The notes: generated from the letters alone by a model not told the origin. Counted from the first letter of the stretch, positions 9,440 to 19,020 are shown. The stretch: DNA of 33,162 nt from Flavobacteriales bacterium (GCA_947491305.1 CANLIL010000032.1:1-33162); one strand, 5' to 3'. A program made the numbers and translations.

Positions 9440-10285
9440 ATGAATATGAAATGGTTAGAGGAATTGTTTGGAATTAAAGCGACGGATATCAATCAATTCA
9501 TTGTGAAAGCTGGAACAAACTTAATCTTGGCAATACTAATTTTAGTCATTGGTTTTTGGTTGGCAAAAGTTTTGGCTAAAACGATGCGTAGGATTTTGCG
9601 CTCAAGTAATGTTGACGAAGGATTAATTACGTTCTCAGCTAGTTTTGTATCGATGGTTGTTAAGGTGATGGTTGTTGTAACTGCAATAGCTCAATTAGGT
9701 GTTCATATGTCATCATTTGTTGCTCTATTAGGTGCTGCTGGTTTAGCAATTGGTCTCGCTTTTTCGGGCACATTGTCCAATTTCGCAGGAGGAATAATGA
9801 TTTTGGTTTTAAAACCATTCAAAGTTGGTGACACAATTTTAACGCAAGATGAAAAAGGTGAAGTAAAAGAAATTCAAATTTTTAATACGTATTTGTATAC
9901 GACAGATAACAAAGTAATTATTTTACCAAACGGACCGGTAGCAAACGGAAATATTACCAATTTCACCAAAGCTGATAAAAGAAGGGTTGATTGGATGTTT
10001 TCCATTTCTTATGGCGATAATTTTGAATTTGCAAAAAAATTACTGGAGAAATTTATTGCTGAAGATGAAAGAATTTTAAAAGATCCTGAAGTTTTTATAG
10101 GAATACATTTATTGAATACTTCATCTGTTGATATTACAGTAAGAGCTTGGGTTTTAACAGATGATGTTCTGCCCGTATTCTATATGTTAAACGAGAAAGT
10201 TTACAAGCAATTTGAAGAAAATGGGCTACATTTTCCATTTCCTCAAATGGATGTTCATGTTAAAAGTGAACCGAAAGCTAACTAA
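9440..10285 (+). CDS. MscS-family small-conductance mechanosensitive channel
   Basis: A 281-residue inner-membrane channel of minimal MscS size that releases solutes on osmotic downshock. Three hydrophobic segments are visible at about 27-47, 66-87 and 92-126. The last carries the Gly/Ala-rich pore signature (LLGAAGLAIGLAFSGTLSNF, 97-116) followed by KPFKVGDTI, the entry to the beta domain, and the cytoplasmic vestibule follows with ILPNGPVANGNITN (161-174). A second ATG two codons downstream could equally be the start. It follows the PNGase F-like gene in the same direction, and the amidohydrolase begins 19 bases after it, so those two may be co-transcribed without any obvious functional link. 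Confidence 0.95.
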   Translation: MNMKWLEELFGIKATDINQFIVKAGTNLILAILILVIGFWLAKVLAKTMRRILRSSNVDEGLITFSASFVSMVVKVMVVVTAIAQLGVHMSSFVALLGAAGLAIGLAFSGTLSNFAGGIMILVLKPFKVGDTILTQDEKGEVKEIQIFNTYLYTTDNKVIILPNGPVANGNITNFTKADKRRVDWMFSISYGDNFEFAKKLLEKFIAEDERILKDPEVFIGIHLLNTSSVDITVRAWVLTDDVLPVFYMLNEKVYKQFEENGLHFPFPQMDVHVKSEPKAN

Positions 10286-10304
10286 CTTCCTCGAAAATAC
10301 GCTT

Positions 10305-11345
10305 ATGAAAAAACTTAAAATCAACGGCCACGGTCATTTATTGCCAGAACCAAATCAAATTCCTCAATTTATGAAGGATAAGAAATTGTTTTGGATCGAC
10401 GAAGATAAAAAATTCATGCGCCAAGATAATTGGTCACGACCGATTACAGATCCTAGTTTTTTCTTTCATGAGAAGTTAGAATGGATGGAGAAATACGACA
10501 TTGATCACGGAGTGATGTTGAACCTTTCTCAAATTTATTGCAATGGATGGAATCGTCAAGATACCTTTGATGCAATTCGTTGGCAAAATGATTTCAATGC
10601 AAGTATACAAGCGCAACGCCCGGATAAATTTACATGTGGATTTGTCGTTCAACCCTTGTATTTAGACGATGCTTTAACAGAAATTGAACGTTGTGTGACA
10701 AAGTTGAATATGAGTTTATTGTGCTTACCAACGCATTTTCTAGATGAAAATGGAGAATGGTTATCGGTAGCAGATGAACGTGTTTTTCCAATTTTTGAAT
10801 TGGCGAATAAATACCATTTAGCAATCGAAATTCATCCGTATGATGGCGAAAAAATGGTGAAATTGAAAGATGTTTATTGGCGTTTTCATTTGGTTTGGAT
10901 GATGGCTCAAACGGCTGATACCTTGCATTTATTTACCTTGAAAGATATTTTAAATAAATTTCCAAACATTCGTACCTGTTTTGCGCATGGTTGTATGTTG
11001 GGACAAGCAAATTATGGCCGTAGGTTACAAGGATTTGATGGTCGACCTGATTTGTTTGAAGGAACTACCAATCCACGTGAAGCATTAGGTCATCCTAATT
11101 TGTTTTTTGATTCTTTGGTGCATGATTCACATACGTTACAATTGATTAAAACAAGGGCAGGAGCAAGTCAAATTATTGCTGGATTAGACGATCCTTATCC
11201 TTTAGGAGAAATGGAAGGCGTTGCTCGTTCATATCCTGGAAGGGTAATCGATTTTGCCGTTGAATCTAAGATCATTACGCAAGAAGAATCCGATGCAATG
11301 TGGTCAACAAATGTACTGCGTTGGTTAGGAAAAACTTCTATCTAA
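10305..11345 (+). CDS. ACMSD-like amidohydrolase (aminocarboxymuconate-semialdehyde decarboxylase family)
   Basis: A 346-residue amidohydrolase-2 (PF04909) protein. It closely resembles 2-amino-3-carboxymuconate 6-semialdehyde decarboxylase of the kynurenine pathway. Metal-site residues are at H9 and H11 (GHGH), H177 (IEIHPYD), H228 (CFAHG) and D295 (GLDDPYPLGE), nearly the same numbering as I recall for the Pseudomonas fluorescens enzyme (His9, His11, His177, His228, Asp294). FDGRPDLF (244-251) and DSLVHD (269-274) also match that family. The frame is open back to 10212 inside the channel gene, but the metal-binding N-terminus fits the ATG at 10305. No kynureninase, kynurenine monooxygenase or 3-hydroxyanthranilate dioxygenase is next to it, so the exact substrate is inferred; another decarboxylase of the superfamily is possible. 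Confidence 0.82.
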   Translation: MKKLKINGHGHLLPEPNQIPQFMKDKKLFWIDEDKKFMRQDNWSRPITDPSFFFHEKLEWMEKYDIDHGVMLNLSQIYCNGWNRQDTFDAIRWQNDFNASIQAQRPDKFTCGFVVQPLYLDDALTEIERCVTKLNMSLLCLPTHFLDENGEWLSVADERVFPIFELANKYHLAIEIHPYDGEKMVKLKDVYWRFHLVWMMAQTADTLHLFTLKDILNKFPNIRTCFAHGCMLGQANYGRRLQGFDGRPDLFEGTTNPREALGHPNLFFDSLVHDSHTLQLIKTRAGASQIIAGLDDPYPLGEMEGVARSYPGRVIDFAVESKIITQEESDAMWSTNVLRWLGKTSI

Positions 11346-11348
11346 CGA

Positions 11349-12302
11349 TTACAACAATTCTTCAATAATTTTATCCATTGTAAATCCTTCGGCCTCAGCG
11401 CGGTAATTACGAACCAAACGGTGACGTAAAATTGGTTTTGCAACTGCTTTGACATCTTCAATGTCTGGTGAGAATTTTCCGTTCAATGCAGCGTGACATT
11501 TTGCACCAATAATTAAATATTGTGATGCACGAGGTCCTGCTCCCCAAGTTATGTAATCTTTCGTGATTTGTGGAGCGAATTCAGAATTTAAACGTGTTTT
11601 ACCAACTAATTTCACAGCATATTCCAATACATTATCTGCTACTGGTATGCGACGAATTAAATCTTGGTATTGCATAATTTGTTCACCTGTTAATATGGTG
11701 TTTAACGTTTCAACACTATCAGATGTAGTCGCTTTAACGATCGCTAATTCTTCTATGTAACTTGGGTAATCAACCCAAATATTGAACATGAAACGGTCCA
11801 ATTGCGCTTCAGGCAAAGGATACGTTCCTTCTTGTTCGATTGGATTTTGAGTAGCTAAAACAAAGAAAGGTGCTGGAAGTTTATAATTAACTCCTGCCGC
11901 TGTAACCGAACGTTCTTGCATTGCTTCTAATAAAGCAGATTGAGTTTTAGGCGGTGTACGGTTGATCTCATCCGCTAAAATAATGTTTGAAAACAAGGGT
12001 CCTTTTAAAAATTTAAAATTTCTATTTTCATCTAAAATTTCAGAACCAATAATGTCAGAAGGCATTAAATCGGGTGTAAATTGTACACGGTTAAAAGCCA
12101 ATCCTAAGGTTTGTGAAATCGTGTTAACTAACAGTGTTTTAGCCAAACCAGGAACACCAACCAACAAACAATGTCCTCTAGAAAAAATAGAAATTAATAC
12201 TTGATCCACCACGTCGTCTTGTCCAACAATGACTTTGTGGATTTCATTTTTTAATTCTTTGTAATGCGCTACTAATTGTTCAACTGCTGCAGTATCTGAC
12301 AT
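11349..12302 (-). CDS. MoxR-family AAA+ ATPase
   Basis: A 317-residue AAA_3-type ATPase. Walker A is GVPGLAKT (49-56), Walker B IILADE (107-112), sensor-1 region ATQNPIEQEGTYPLPEAQLDRF (150-171), and the C-terminal lid domain ends with the conserved RHRLVRNY stretch. MoxR proteins act as chaperone-like ATPases, often with vWA-domain partners in Bat operons; here the BatA-like vWA protein lies about 8.5 kb away rather than adjacent. The gene starts 23 bases after the SurA-like gene on the same strand, so it is probably co-transcribed with it. It converges with the ACMSD-like gene, leaving only three bases between the two stop codons. Confidence 0.95.
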   Translation of the reverse strand: MSDTAAVEQLVAHYKELKNEIHKVIVGQDDVVDQVLISIFSRGHCLLVGVPGLAKTLLVNTISQTLGLAFNRVQFTPDLMPSDIIGSEILDENRNFKFLKGPLFSNIILADEINRTPPKTQSALLEAMQERSVTAAGVNYKLPAPFFVLATQNPIEQEGTYPLPEAQLDRFMFNIWVDYPSYIEELAIVKATTSDSVETLNTILTGEQIMQYQDLIRRIPVADNVLEYAVKLVGKTRLNSEFAPQITKDYITWGAGPRASQYLIIGAKCHAALNGKFSPDIEDVKAVAKPILRHRLVRNYRAEAEGFTMDKIIEELL

Positions 12303-12325
12303 AGTCTATATTTTCTTCTGTTAAT

Positions 12326-13705
12326 CTACTTATTTTTAAGCCATTGATTTTTAAAATCACAGTCTTTGTATTCTTGATCGATTCGAATATAAGCATTTGC
12401 TAATTTCGATTTAACCCAATTTTTAATGATTCTTTGTTTTTTATCGTTTTCAGCTGCTCGTTTAATCAACGCATAATCGTCATTTAGATTTGCTTTGTGA
12501 GGTTGTGTACGTTCCAATAAGCGAACAATTCGAACGCCTTGCTTGTGATCATATTGGTTGTAATAAAGATTAGGTGATGAAATTTCACCTTTGGTTAAGG
12601 CATCCGTTAATAAAAAGATTTGTTGATCCACTTGATTTAAATCTTCCATATCCCACGTTTGTTCACCAGAAATTGGATTTGTAATGATTCCTTTATTTTG
12701 ATTGGTTAATTCATCATTAGAAAACTTAATAACGGCATCTTCCCAGTTTAGTTTATTTGATTTCAAAAGTTGATAACAAGAATCCATAATGGCAGCAGAT
12801 TTTTCTAATTCCATTGGATTGAATTCTGGAATAATTAGAATGTGTTGACACGCATAATCATCTCCTTTACGTTCAATTAATTTGATAATGTGATATCCAT
12901 AGGCTGTTTCAAAAATTTCAGAAACTTGACCTTTGTTTAATGAAAAGACCGTTGCTTCAAATTGAGGCACCATCATTCCTTTTGAAGCTTCAATTTTACC
13001 ACCTTGCTGTGCACTTCCAGGATCCATTGAATTGATTCGCGCTTGCGTCTCGAAGCTCTTTCCGTTTTGGATGTTATTTCGAATCTCAGCTAATTTATCG
13101 TAGGCTATTTTTTTATCATCTTTGGTGATTTTTGGATAATGAACAATTTGCTGAAAACTCAATTGTGAATTAATCAAAGGTATAGAATCAACCGGAATTG
13201 TTTTGTAAAAATCTTGCACTTCTTTGGGCGTAACAGACAATCTATTTGTGATTGAACCTTCCATTTCCTGCGCTAATAATTTGTCTTTGATGACTAATCT
13301 GAACTCATCTTTTATTTGTGCAACTGTTTTTCCGTAGAATGCTTCTAATTTTTCGCGACTTCCAATTTGTTTTTCAATCAAACGTAAACGATTTTCCATC
13401 TCAGCATCTACTTGTTGATCAGAAATTTGAATACTATCCAATTTTGCTTGGTTGATTAACAACTCTTGGTACATTAATTCCTCCAAAAGTTCGCACGAAG
13501 AATTTGCGGTTAATTTACCACCAGATCCAACTAATTGTGTTTTTTGTTGCTCAATATCAGATTGTAAAATGATGTTGTCACCAACTTGCGCAACAACTTT
13601 ATCGATTAACGTTCCATTTGTTTGTCCCCAACTTAAAAAAGTTACCATCAATAGTAGAAAGGTTGCGAGCGATTTTATGCGTAAAATTCTGTTAAAATGA
13701 ATCAT
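12326..13705 (-). CDS. SurA-like periplasmic peptidyl-prolyl isomerase/chaperone
   Basis: A 459-residue exported protein: signal peptide about 1-27 (ends SWGQ), SurA-N-like region about 30-165 starting with the typical IDKVVAQVGDNIILQSDI pattern, a clear parvulin domain about 180-285 (SFQQIV, QQGGKI, FETAYGYHIIKL) and a second, more degenerate parvulin-like domain about 287-400. By family knowledge it should escort outer-membrane proteins across the periplasm and catalyse proline isomerisation. It is followed closely by moxR and preceded, across a terminator, by a second parvulin gene; pairs like this are common in Bacteroidota. I saw no clear promoter in the 46 bases between the start and the terminator T-run at 13786-13792 or its flanks. 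Confidence 0.92.
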   Translation of the reverse strand: MIHFNRILRIKSLATFLLLMVTFLSWGQTNGTLIDKVVAQVGDNIILQSDIEQQKTQLVGSGGKLTANSSCELLEELMYQELLINQAKLDSIQISDQQVDAEMENRLRLIEKQIGSREKLEAFYGKTVAQIKDEFRLVIKDKLLAQEMEGSITNRLSVTPKEVQDFYKTIPVDSIPLINSQLSFQQIVHYPKITKDDKKIAYDKLAEIRNNIQNGKSFETQARINSMDPGSAQQGGKIEASKGMMVPQFEATVFSLNKGQVSEIFETAYGYHIIKLIERKGDDYACQHILIIPEFNPMELEKSAAIMDSCYQLLKSNKLNWEDAVIKFSNDELTNQNKGIITNPISGEQTWDMEDLNQVDQQIFLLTDALTKGEISSPNLYYNQYDHKQGVRIVRLLERTQPHKANLNDDYALIKRAAENDKKQRIIKNWVKSKLANAYIRIDQEYKDCDFKNQWLKNK

Positions 13706-13785
13706 AAGTTGTTAAATGTTAATCCTATAAAGTTGGTTAAAATTGCTTTATAAACAGTGATATTTATCAATTTTTAACATGCTTT

Positions 13786-13816
13786 AAAAAAATGAGCCGA
13801 CAAAAAAGCCAGCTCA
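13786..13816 (-). terminator. Intrinsic terminator after the large parvulin gene
   Basis: On the minus strand, a 9-bp stem TGAGCTGGC / GTCGGCTCA (including two G-U pairs) closes a six-T loop and is followed by seven T. It lies 22 bases past the stop at 13839. The G-U pairs become mismatches in the opposite direction, so it is oriented for the minus strand. It separates the two parvulin genes into different transcripts, at least in part. Confidence 0.85.
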
Positions 13817-13838
13817 ATTTTTAAATTTTATGTTGCAA

Positions 13839-15794
13839 TTAGTTTCCTAAGTTGTATAAAATTGATGCGTTGATTTCAATTGGATATTTCTTTGTTAATT
13901 CCTCCAACCAATTTTTCTCTAAGTAATTTTGATAATCAGATGTGATGACACCTTTCGCATCTTTTAATTCTTTTGGAGCAGGCTCCAAGATAGATTCAAC
14001 TTTAACCACATAGAATTTACCATCAAAAGAATAAGATTTATTCAACCCTTTTGCCAATTTTTGCTCTTTTAAATAAGGCGTGTCTTCGATTTCAAACTTG
14101 TTCATACGAACACGCAAGTTAAGCTCACTTTCTTTGTTTACAACGTCTAACACATGTTTTGAATTGATGGTGTCATTTTTTAACATTTTAGCGACTTGAT
14201 CAGCAATTTTTTGTGTTGCACATTCGTAAATTGTCGCATCTAAACGTTTTTTCCACATGTAATTCGTTCGATTTGTAGAAAAGTATGCTTTCAATCCTAC
14301 TGTATCTCGCGACGCTTTGTTCCAAACTTTGTCTGACATGATTTCGTACAATAAAATACCATCGTGGTATTCATTAACCAACGCTTTGTATTCAGGATAT
14401 TTTGTTGTTAATTTTGATTCTTCATAGCTTAAAATTGTTGCTTTTACCCAATTTTTAAATTGTAATTCAACAATGTTTTTAGCAGCATCCTTTTTAATTC
14501 CTTTGTAATTTGATTCTAAGTACGAAGCAAAATCTTTTTGTGTGTATGTTTTACCATCCAACATGAAAAGTGGTTTTTCTGTTTTCAAGTTAGTTGGATG
14601 CCATTTACCAATAAAATAAGTTGTGTCAAGATTTGAAACAAACCATTTTTTAGATTTTTTAGAAACATCAACAAAATTGTAAGTAGTTTTCAATTTTTCA
14701 ACAAAGAAATCCTGCGTTTTTTTCGATCGTTCGTCTTTGTTGACTTTGTTTTGAAGTTCTTTTTTTAATTCTTCGAAACTTTTCAAAGGTTTTAATTCCA
14801 ATCGTTTAATGATGTGGAATCCGTATTCTGTTCGAATTGGTTGGCTGATATCGCCATCTTTTTGTAAGGCGTAAGCTGCATCTTCGAAAGAAGGAACCAT
14901 TCGAGTTGTTGTTCCTGTTCCGAATGCTGTTAATTCACCACCTTTTTGATTTGAACTTGGATCATCAGAAAAATTCTTAGCTAAATCTTCAAATTTTTCG
15001 CCGTTCATTAATTTAGTATAGATTTCATAGATTTTTTTCTCTCCAGTTGCAATCTCTTCTTGAGTTGCTGTTTTAGGAATAGAAACCATGATATGAGCAG
15101 TTTTAATCGTTCCACGTGTAGTTCGTGTATCTGTTACTTTTACAATGTGGTAACCAAAACGCGTTCTAAAGGGCATTGAAACTTTCCCAATTTCTGTTTT
15201 GTATGCTTGGTCTTCAAACGGGTATACCATTTGGAACGCATTGAAGAATCCTAAATCGCCACCATTTGTTTGAGCTGATGGATCTTCAGAACCATTTCTA
15301 CCTTTGGCAACAGCTGCAAAATCTTCACCTTTATCAATACGCGCTTTCAAAGCCATGATTTTATTATAGGCAATCAATGTGTCAGCTGGACTTGCAGTTG
15401 GTTCAATGCGAATCAAAATATGAGAAGCACGAATTTCATTTTTTGTACGATCATACGCTTCTTTTACAAATTCTTGATTTTTACCAGCATCAATTAAATA
15501 GGGAAGGGCCAATTGTTTTTTGTAACCGTCTAATTCTTTCTTTAACTTTGGAAGCGTATCATAACCTAATGCTTCTGCTTCGGTCACTTTTAACTTGAAT
15601 TTTTTAAACAATTCCATGTATTCATCCAGCGATACCTTGTCGTATTTCGGCTGTTGGTTATTTTTGAGATAAATCTGTAAAAAATCTGATTTAGTAACTG
15701 GTTTACCATTGATTTGCATTAAAATCGGGTCTTGTTGAGCTTGAATGCTAATTGCAAAAAATAATCCAATTGCGATTAAAAACTGTTTTTTCAT
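13839..15794 (-). CDS. Two-domain periplasmic parvulin-type peptidyl-prolyl isomerase
   Basis: A 651-residue exported protein with signal peptide 1-20 (SIQAQ), an N-terminal helical region about 25-118, and two good parvulin domains: about 121-222 (ASHILIRI, TNGGDLGFF, FRTRFGYHIVKV) and about 231-333 (AHIMVSIP, QKGGELTAFG, IRTEYGFHIIK). The C-terminal 300 residues are Lys-rich, without a recognised domain. It resembles the SurA/PpiD-like foldases of Bacteroidota that assist outer-membrane and secreted protein folding. It follows guaB by 84 bases and has its own likely -7 element, and a strong terminator follows it. Whether it is soluble or lipid-anchored: no lipobox is seen, so periplasmic. 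Confidence 0.92.
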   Translation of the reverse strand: MKKQFLIAIGLFFAISIQAQQDPILMQINGKPVTKSDFLQIYLKNNQQPKYDKVSLDEYMELFKKFKLKVTEAEALGYDTLPKLKKELDGYKKQLALPYLIDAGKNQEFVKEAYDRTKNEIRASHILIRIEPTASPADTLIAYNKIMALKARIDKGEDFAAVAKGRNGSEDPSAQTNGGDLGFFNAFQMVYPFEDQAYKTEIGKVSMPFRTRFGYHIVKVTDTRTTRGTIKTAHIMVSIPKTATQEEIATGEKKIYEIYTKLMNGEKFEDLAKNFSDDPSSNQKGGELTAFGTGTTTRMVPSFEDAAYALQKDGDISQPIRTEYGFHIIKRLELKPLKSFEELKKELQNKVNKDERSKKTQDFFVEKLKTTYNFVDVSKKSKKWFVSNLDTTYFIGKWHPTNLKTEKPLFMLDGKTYTQKDFASYLESNYKGIKKDAAKNIVELQFKNWVKATILSYEESKLTTKYPEYKALVNEYHDGILLYEIMSDKVWNKASRDTVGLKAYFSTNRTNYMWKKRLDATIYECATQKIADQVAKMLKNDTINSKHVLDVVNKESELNLRVRMNKFEIEDTPYLKEQKLAKGLNKSYSFDGKFYVVKVESILEPAPKELKDAKGVITSDYQNYLEKNWLEELTKKYPIEINASILYNLGN

Positions 15795-15835
15795 AGTGTG
15801 TTTATCTTTAATTTTTTAGGTTTTAAAATGGAACG

Positions 15836-15843
15836 TAAATATA
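15836..15843 (-). promoter_or_regulatory. Possible -7 element for the large parvulin gene
   Basis: Minus-strand TATATTTA followed by CG, one base from TAnnTTTG, 41 bases before the ATG at 15794. No convincing -33 TTG. Confidence 0.35.
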
Positions 15844-15878
15844 AATCGAACTTTTGATAGATCGATTTTTTTTAACGA

Positions 15879-17351
15879 TTATTTAATACTATAATTTGGT
15901 GCTTCTCTTGAAATGGTAACATCGTGAGGATGAGATTCTCGAATTCCTGCTGAAGTAATTCGAACAAATTTAGCTCCTTTCAACGTGTCAATTGAAGCGG
16001 CACCGCAATATCCCATACCAGCTCTTAATCCACCAATAATTTGGTACATTACTTCATTTAAATTTCCTTTGAACGGAACGCGACCTGAGATTCCTTCGGG
16101 CACTAATTTTTTAATGTCATCTTCAGCATCTTGAAAATAACGGTCTTTAGAACCTTTTTGCATGGCTTCTATAGATCCCATACCTCGGTATGATTTAAAT
16201 TTTCTTCCTTCGTAAATGATTGTTTCTCCTGGAGATTCTTCAACTCCAGCAAACATGGAGCCAACCATAATTGTGTCAGCACCTGCAGCAATTGCTTTAA
16301 CGATATCGCCTGTGTAACGAATTCCTCCATCCGCAATAACAGGAATTCCAGTGCCTTCTAAAGCTTGAGCTACGTCATTTACAGCAGTTAATTGAGGTAC
16401 ACCAACTCCAGCAATAACTCGTGTCGTACATATTGAGCCTGGTCCAATTCCAACTTTCACTGCATCAGCACCTGCTTCAACTAAGTATTTTGCTGCTTCA
16501 GCTGTCGCAATATTTCCAACAATAACATCTAATGTTGGATATTTTGCTTTCACTTCTTTCAATTTTTCTACAACTCCTTTAGTGTGTCCATGAGCAGTAT
16601 CGATAACAATTGCATCAACACCCGCATCAACCAATGCATCAACGCGTTCAATCGTATCTGGTGTAACGCCAACAGCTGCTGCTACGCGCAAACGACCGTA
16701 AGAATCTTTACACGAATTAGGATGTGTTTTTACTTTTATAATATCTCGGTAGGTAATCAAACCAATTAATTTATGATCTGCATCAATTACTGGTAATTTC
16801 TCAATTTTTTTCTGTTGTAATATATCTTCTGCTTTTGATAAGTCAGTACCATCAACAGTTGTAATAATGTTTTCACTCGTCATTACTTCACGTATCGGTC
16901 GACTCATGTTTTTTTCAAATCGTAAATCTCTATTGGTTACAATTCCTTTTAATTTTCGATTTGAATCAACCACTGGAATTCCTCCAATACCATTTTCTTT
17001 CATCAATAAAAGTGCATCTTTAACCAATGCATCTTCAGATAAAGTTACAGGATCTAAAATCATTCCACTTTCTGACCGCTTCACTTTTCGAACTTCTAAT
17101 GCTTGTTCAGCAATTGTCATATTTTTATGAATCACACCAATACCACCTTGTTGCGCCATAGCAATTGCTAACTTAGCATCTGTAACTGTATCCATTGCCG
17201 CAGAAACAATAGGAGTATTGACAAGAATATTACGCGTAAATTTACTTTTTAATTGAACATCTCTTGGAAGAACTTCAGAATAAGCTGGAACTAATAATAC
17301 ATCGTCGTATGTTAGTCCTTCTTGAATTTTATTGATGTTTGTTAATGACAT
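15879..17351 (-). CDS. guaB: Inosine-5'-monophosphate dehydrogenase
   Basis: A 490-residue enzyme oxidising IMP to XMP with NAD+, the committed step of GMP synthesis. Visible features: N-terminal [10 protein letters not shown] (13-22), paired CBS domains about 94-205 inserted in the barrel, the catalytic loop [11 protein letters not shown] (301-311) with C308 forming the thioimidate, [10 protein letters not shown] (341-350) for phosphate binding, and the YRGMGS flap region. Length and all motifs are normal for the family. A full-match -7 element lies 29 bases upstream. The downstream neighbours are folding factors, so the order reflects conserved chromosome arrangement rather than pathway. 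Confidence 0.98.
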   Translation of the reverse strand: MSLTNINKIQEGLTYDDVLLVPAYSEVLPRDVQLKSKFTRNILVNTPIVSAAMDTVTDAKLAIAMAQQGGIGVIHKNMTIAEQALEVRKVKRSESGMILDPVTLSEDALVKDALLLMKENGIGGIPVVDSNRKLKGIVTNRDLRFEKNMSRPIREVMTSENIITTVDGTDLSKAEDILQQKKIEKLPVIDADHKLIGLITYRDIIKVKTHPNSCKDSYGRLRVAAAVGVTPDTIERVDALVDAGVDAIVIDTAHGHTKGVVEKLKEVKAKYPTLDVIVGNIATAEAAKYLVEAGADAVKVGIGPGSICTTRVIAGVGVPQLTAVNDVAQALEGTGIPVIADGGIRYTGDIVKAIAAGADTIMVGSMFAGVEESPGETIIYEGRKFKSYRGMGSIEAMQKGSKDRYFQDAEDDIKKLVPEGISGRVPFKGNLNEVMYQIIGGLRAGMGYCGAASIDTLKGAKFVRITSAGIRESHPHDVTISREAPNYSIK

Positions 17352-17380
17352 GTGAACCTATTTTTTATAATAAATTCTTG

Positions 17381-17388
17381 CAAAAGTA
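17381..17388 (-). promoter_or_regulatory. Likely -7 element of the guaB promoter
   Basis: Minus-strand TACTTTTG, a full match to TAnnTTTG, gives a leader of roughly 20-25 bases before the guaB ATG. The -33 region is A/T-rich without an obvious TTG. Confidence 0.55.
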
Positions 17389-17523
17389 GTTATAATTTAT
17401 GAGAAAATTACTATTTTATCACATAAAATTCGTAGGTTAGAAAGTCCCATAATTGTTAATTAAATGCAATTTTTTTGTACGTTTATTTAATTAACTTTAG
17501 ACTTGTATTCAAAACAAATAAAT

Positions 17524-18156
17524 ATGATTCGATATTTTCTCATTAGCTGCATCTTTTTTGCTAATTTAATTGTGTTTGCTCAACGATCGATTGACACGAC
17601 AAAATTAATGCAGTTGTCTGGGGTGACAATATCAGAATTAGATATGAATCCATTGCCTTACACAACAGTTTACAATAAATCTTTGAAAAGAGGCGTGATT
17701 GGTGATTATTTTGGTTTTTTCTCAATGGTTGTTTTACCAGGAGATACCTTATTATTCTCAAACTTCAATTATTCAACATCTACATACATCGTTTCAGATA
17801 CGTTGAAGGATAATCGATATTCTATGATTCATGTAATGCACAGAGATACGGTTAATTTGCCGGCTGTTACTGTTTATCCTTGGCCTTCAAGAGAAGATTT
17901 TGCAAGGGCTTTTGTAGAAATGGAGCCGTATGATGATGCAATGCGACGTGCACAACGTGAATTGTCAGGTGAAAGCTTGGCTTTTGTAGCGGCTCGTTTG
18001 GATAATGATGCATCGTTAGCAGCTGGTTACGCTTTGAATCAACGCTATTCAAAACTCTACACAAACAATCAAATGCCAGTTAACAATTTATTGAACCCAT
18101 ATTCTTGGGCTAAACTGATTCAAGATTGGAAACAGGGAAAATTATCTAAACAATAG
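17524..18156 (+). CDS. Exported protein with carboxypeptidase-regulatory-like domain, function unknown
   Basis: A 210-residue protein with signal peptide 1-20 (IVFAQ). Residues about 30-110 look like a CarboxypepD_reg-like beta-sandwich (LSGVTISELDMNPLPYTTVY then YFGFFSMVVLPGDTLLFS), the module that precedes many Bacteroidota outer-membrane receptors but here stands alone. The C-terminal 90 residues contain a charged helical part and a Tyr/Asn-rich end. I chose the ATG at 17524 over one seven codons upstream because it places the signal peptide at the N-terminus. A TAACTTTA -7-like element is at 17492-17499, with TTTG only 14 bases upstream, shorter than usual. Divergent from guaB. No specific function can be assigned. 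Confidence 0.8.
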   Translation: MIRYFLISCIFFANLIVFAQRSIDTTKLMQLSGVTISELDMNPLPYTTVYNKSLKRGVIGDYFGFFSMVVLPGDTLLFSNFNYSTSTYIVSDTLKDNRYSMIHVMHRDTVNLPAVTVYPWPSREDFARAFVEMEPYDDAMRRAQRELSGESLAFVAARLDNDASLAAGYALNQRYSKLYTNNQMPVNNLLNPYSWAKLIQDWKQGKLSKQ

Positions 18157-18371
18157 GATGAAGGGATTGATTAATGTAACAATTGTTTAATGTGTAAATG
18201 TAACATTGAAACGAGATCGTGATTCTGCTGAGATCGAATCTAATGACTAATCAACTAATGACTAATGCCTTTAAAAAAAGGATATTAAGACTACAAGAAT
18301 GAAGGAATGAAAGAGTCAAGACTAGATCGTGATACTGCTGAAATCTAAAACTAATGCCTTATGCCTTATGC
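18157..18371. repeat. Repeat-rich intergenic spacer with a near-duplicated 22-mer and 7-mer iterations
   Basis: A 22-base unit AGATCGTGATNCTGCTGANATC occurs at about 18214-18235 and 18324-18345 with two differences. TAATGACTAAT and CTAATGCCT phrases recur around both copies, and ATGCCTT is iterated nearly three times at 18354-18373, leading into the CTAA tract. I find no open frame, promoter or terminator that explains this segment. Confidence 0.7.
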
Positions 18372-18431
<60 letters not shown>

Positions 18432-18432
18432 A

Positions 18433-19020
18433 CTAACCAACTAAAGCCCCATAAGCTTCTTCTTTCGATAATTTAATTACTTTTCCAATTGGCAGTTTAT
18501 TTAAACTAATTTTCCCGATTTTAGTTCTGATTAATCTCAATGTTGGAAACCCAACAGCTGCAGTCATTTTACGAACTTGTCTGTTTTTCCCTTCGGTAAT
18601 ACTCAATTCAATCCACGAAGTAGGAATATTGGCTCTGAAACGAATGGGTGGTATTCTGTCTTCAATTTTAACATCGTCAATGATAACACACGTAGCCTTT
18701 TTAACTTGGTGAATTTTACCTTTGTGATTGATGTTGATTGAACCATTTTGAAGTTGTTCGATTGCAGTTGGCGTTATTGCACCTTCAACTTGAACCAAAT
18801 AGGTTTTAAAATGGTTTTTTTCAGGACTTAAAATTTTGTTTTTAAAATTGTTGTCATTTGTTAATAGAAGTAAACCTTCACTATCTTTATCGAGTCGACC
18901 AACCGGATAAACGTTTGGCGGAAAATCATGTAATTGGCCGAGTAATAAATCACTTTTTTCACCAGTAAATTGACATAAATAACCGTAAGGTTTGTGCGCC
19001 ATGAAATAGTGAAATTCCAT
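18433..19020 (-). CDS. RluE-type ribosomal RNA pseudouridine synthase
   Basis: A 195-residue pseudouridine synthase of the RsuA/RluB/E/F group without an S4 domain, as in E. coli RluE, which modifies 23S rRNA U2457. The catalytic Asp is D44 in VGRLDKDSEGLLLLTND (40-56). MAHKPYGYLC near the N-terminus and the terminal EGKNRQVRKMTAAVGFPTLRLIR stretch are both family signatures. The start overlaps the stop of the upstream methyltransferase gene as TAATG, so the two are translationally coupled. It is the last gene of a four-gene operon and its TAG stop abuts the CTAA tract. The target base is inferred by similarity to RluE. Confidence 0.9.
   Translation of the reverse strand: MEFHYFMAHKPYGYLCQFTGEKSDLLLGQLHDFPPNVYPVGRLDKDSEGLLLLTNDNNFKNKILSPEKNHFKTYLVQVEGAITPTAIEQLQNGSININHKGKIHQVKKATCVIIDDVKIEDRIPPIRFRANIPTSWIELSITEGKNRQVRKMTAAVGFPTLRLIRTKIGKISLNKLPIGKVIKLSKEEAYGALVG

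Noticed and set aside
15836-15880. Hairpin AAATCGA/TCGATTT between the large parvulin gene and guaB as a guaB terminator
   Set aside because: Its T-run follows on the plus strand, where no gene ends; on the minus strand used by guaB there is no T-run after the stem, and the stem is weak.
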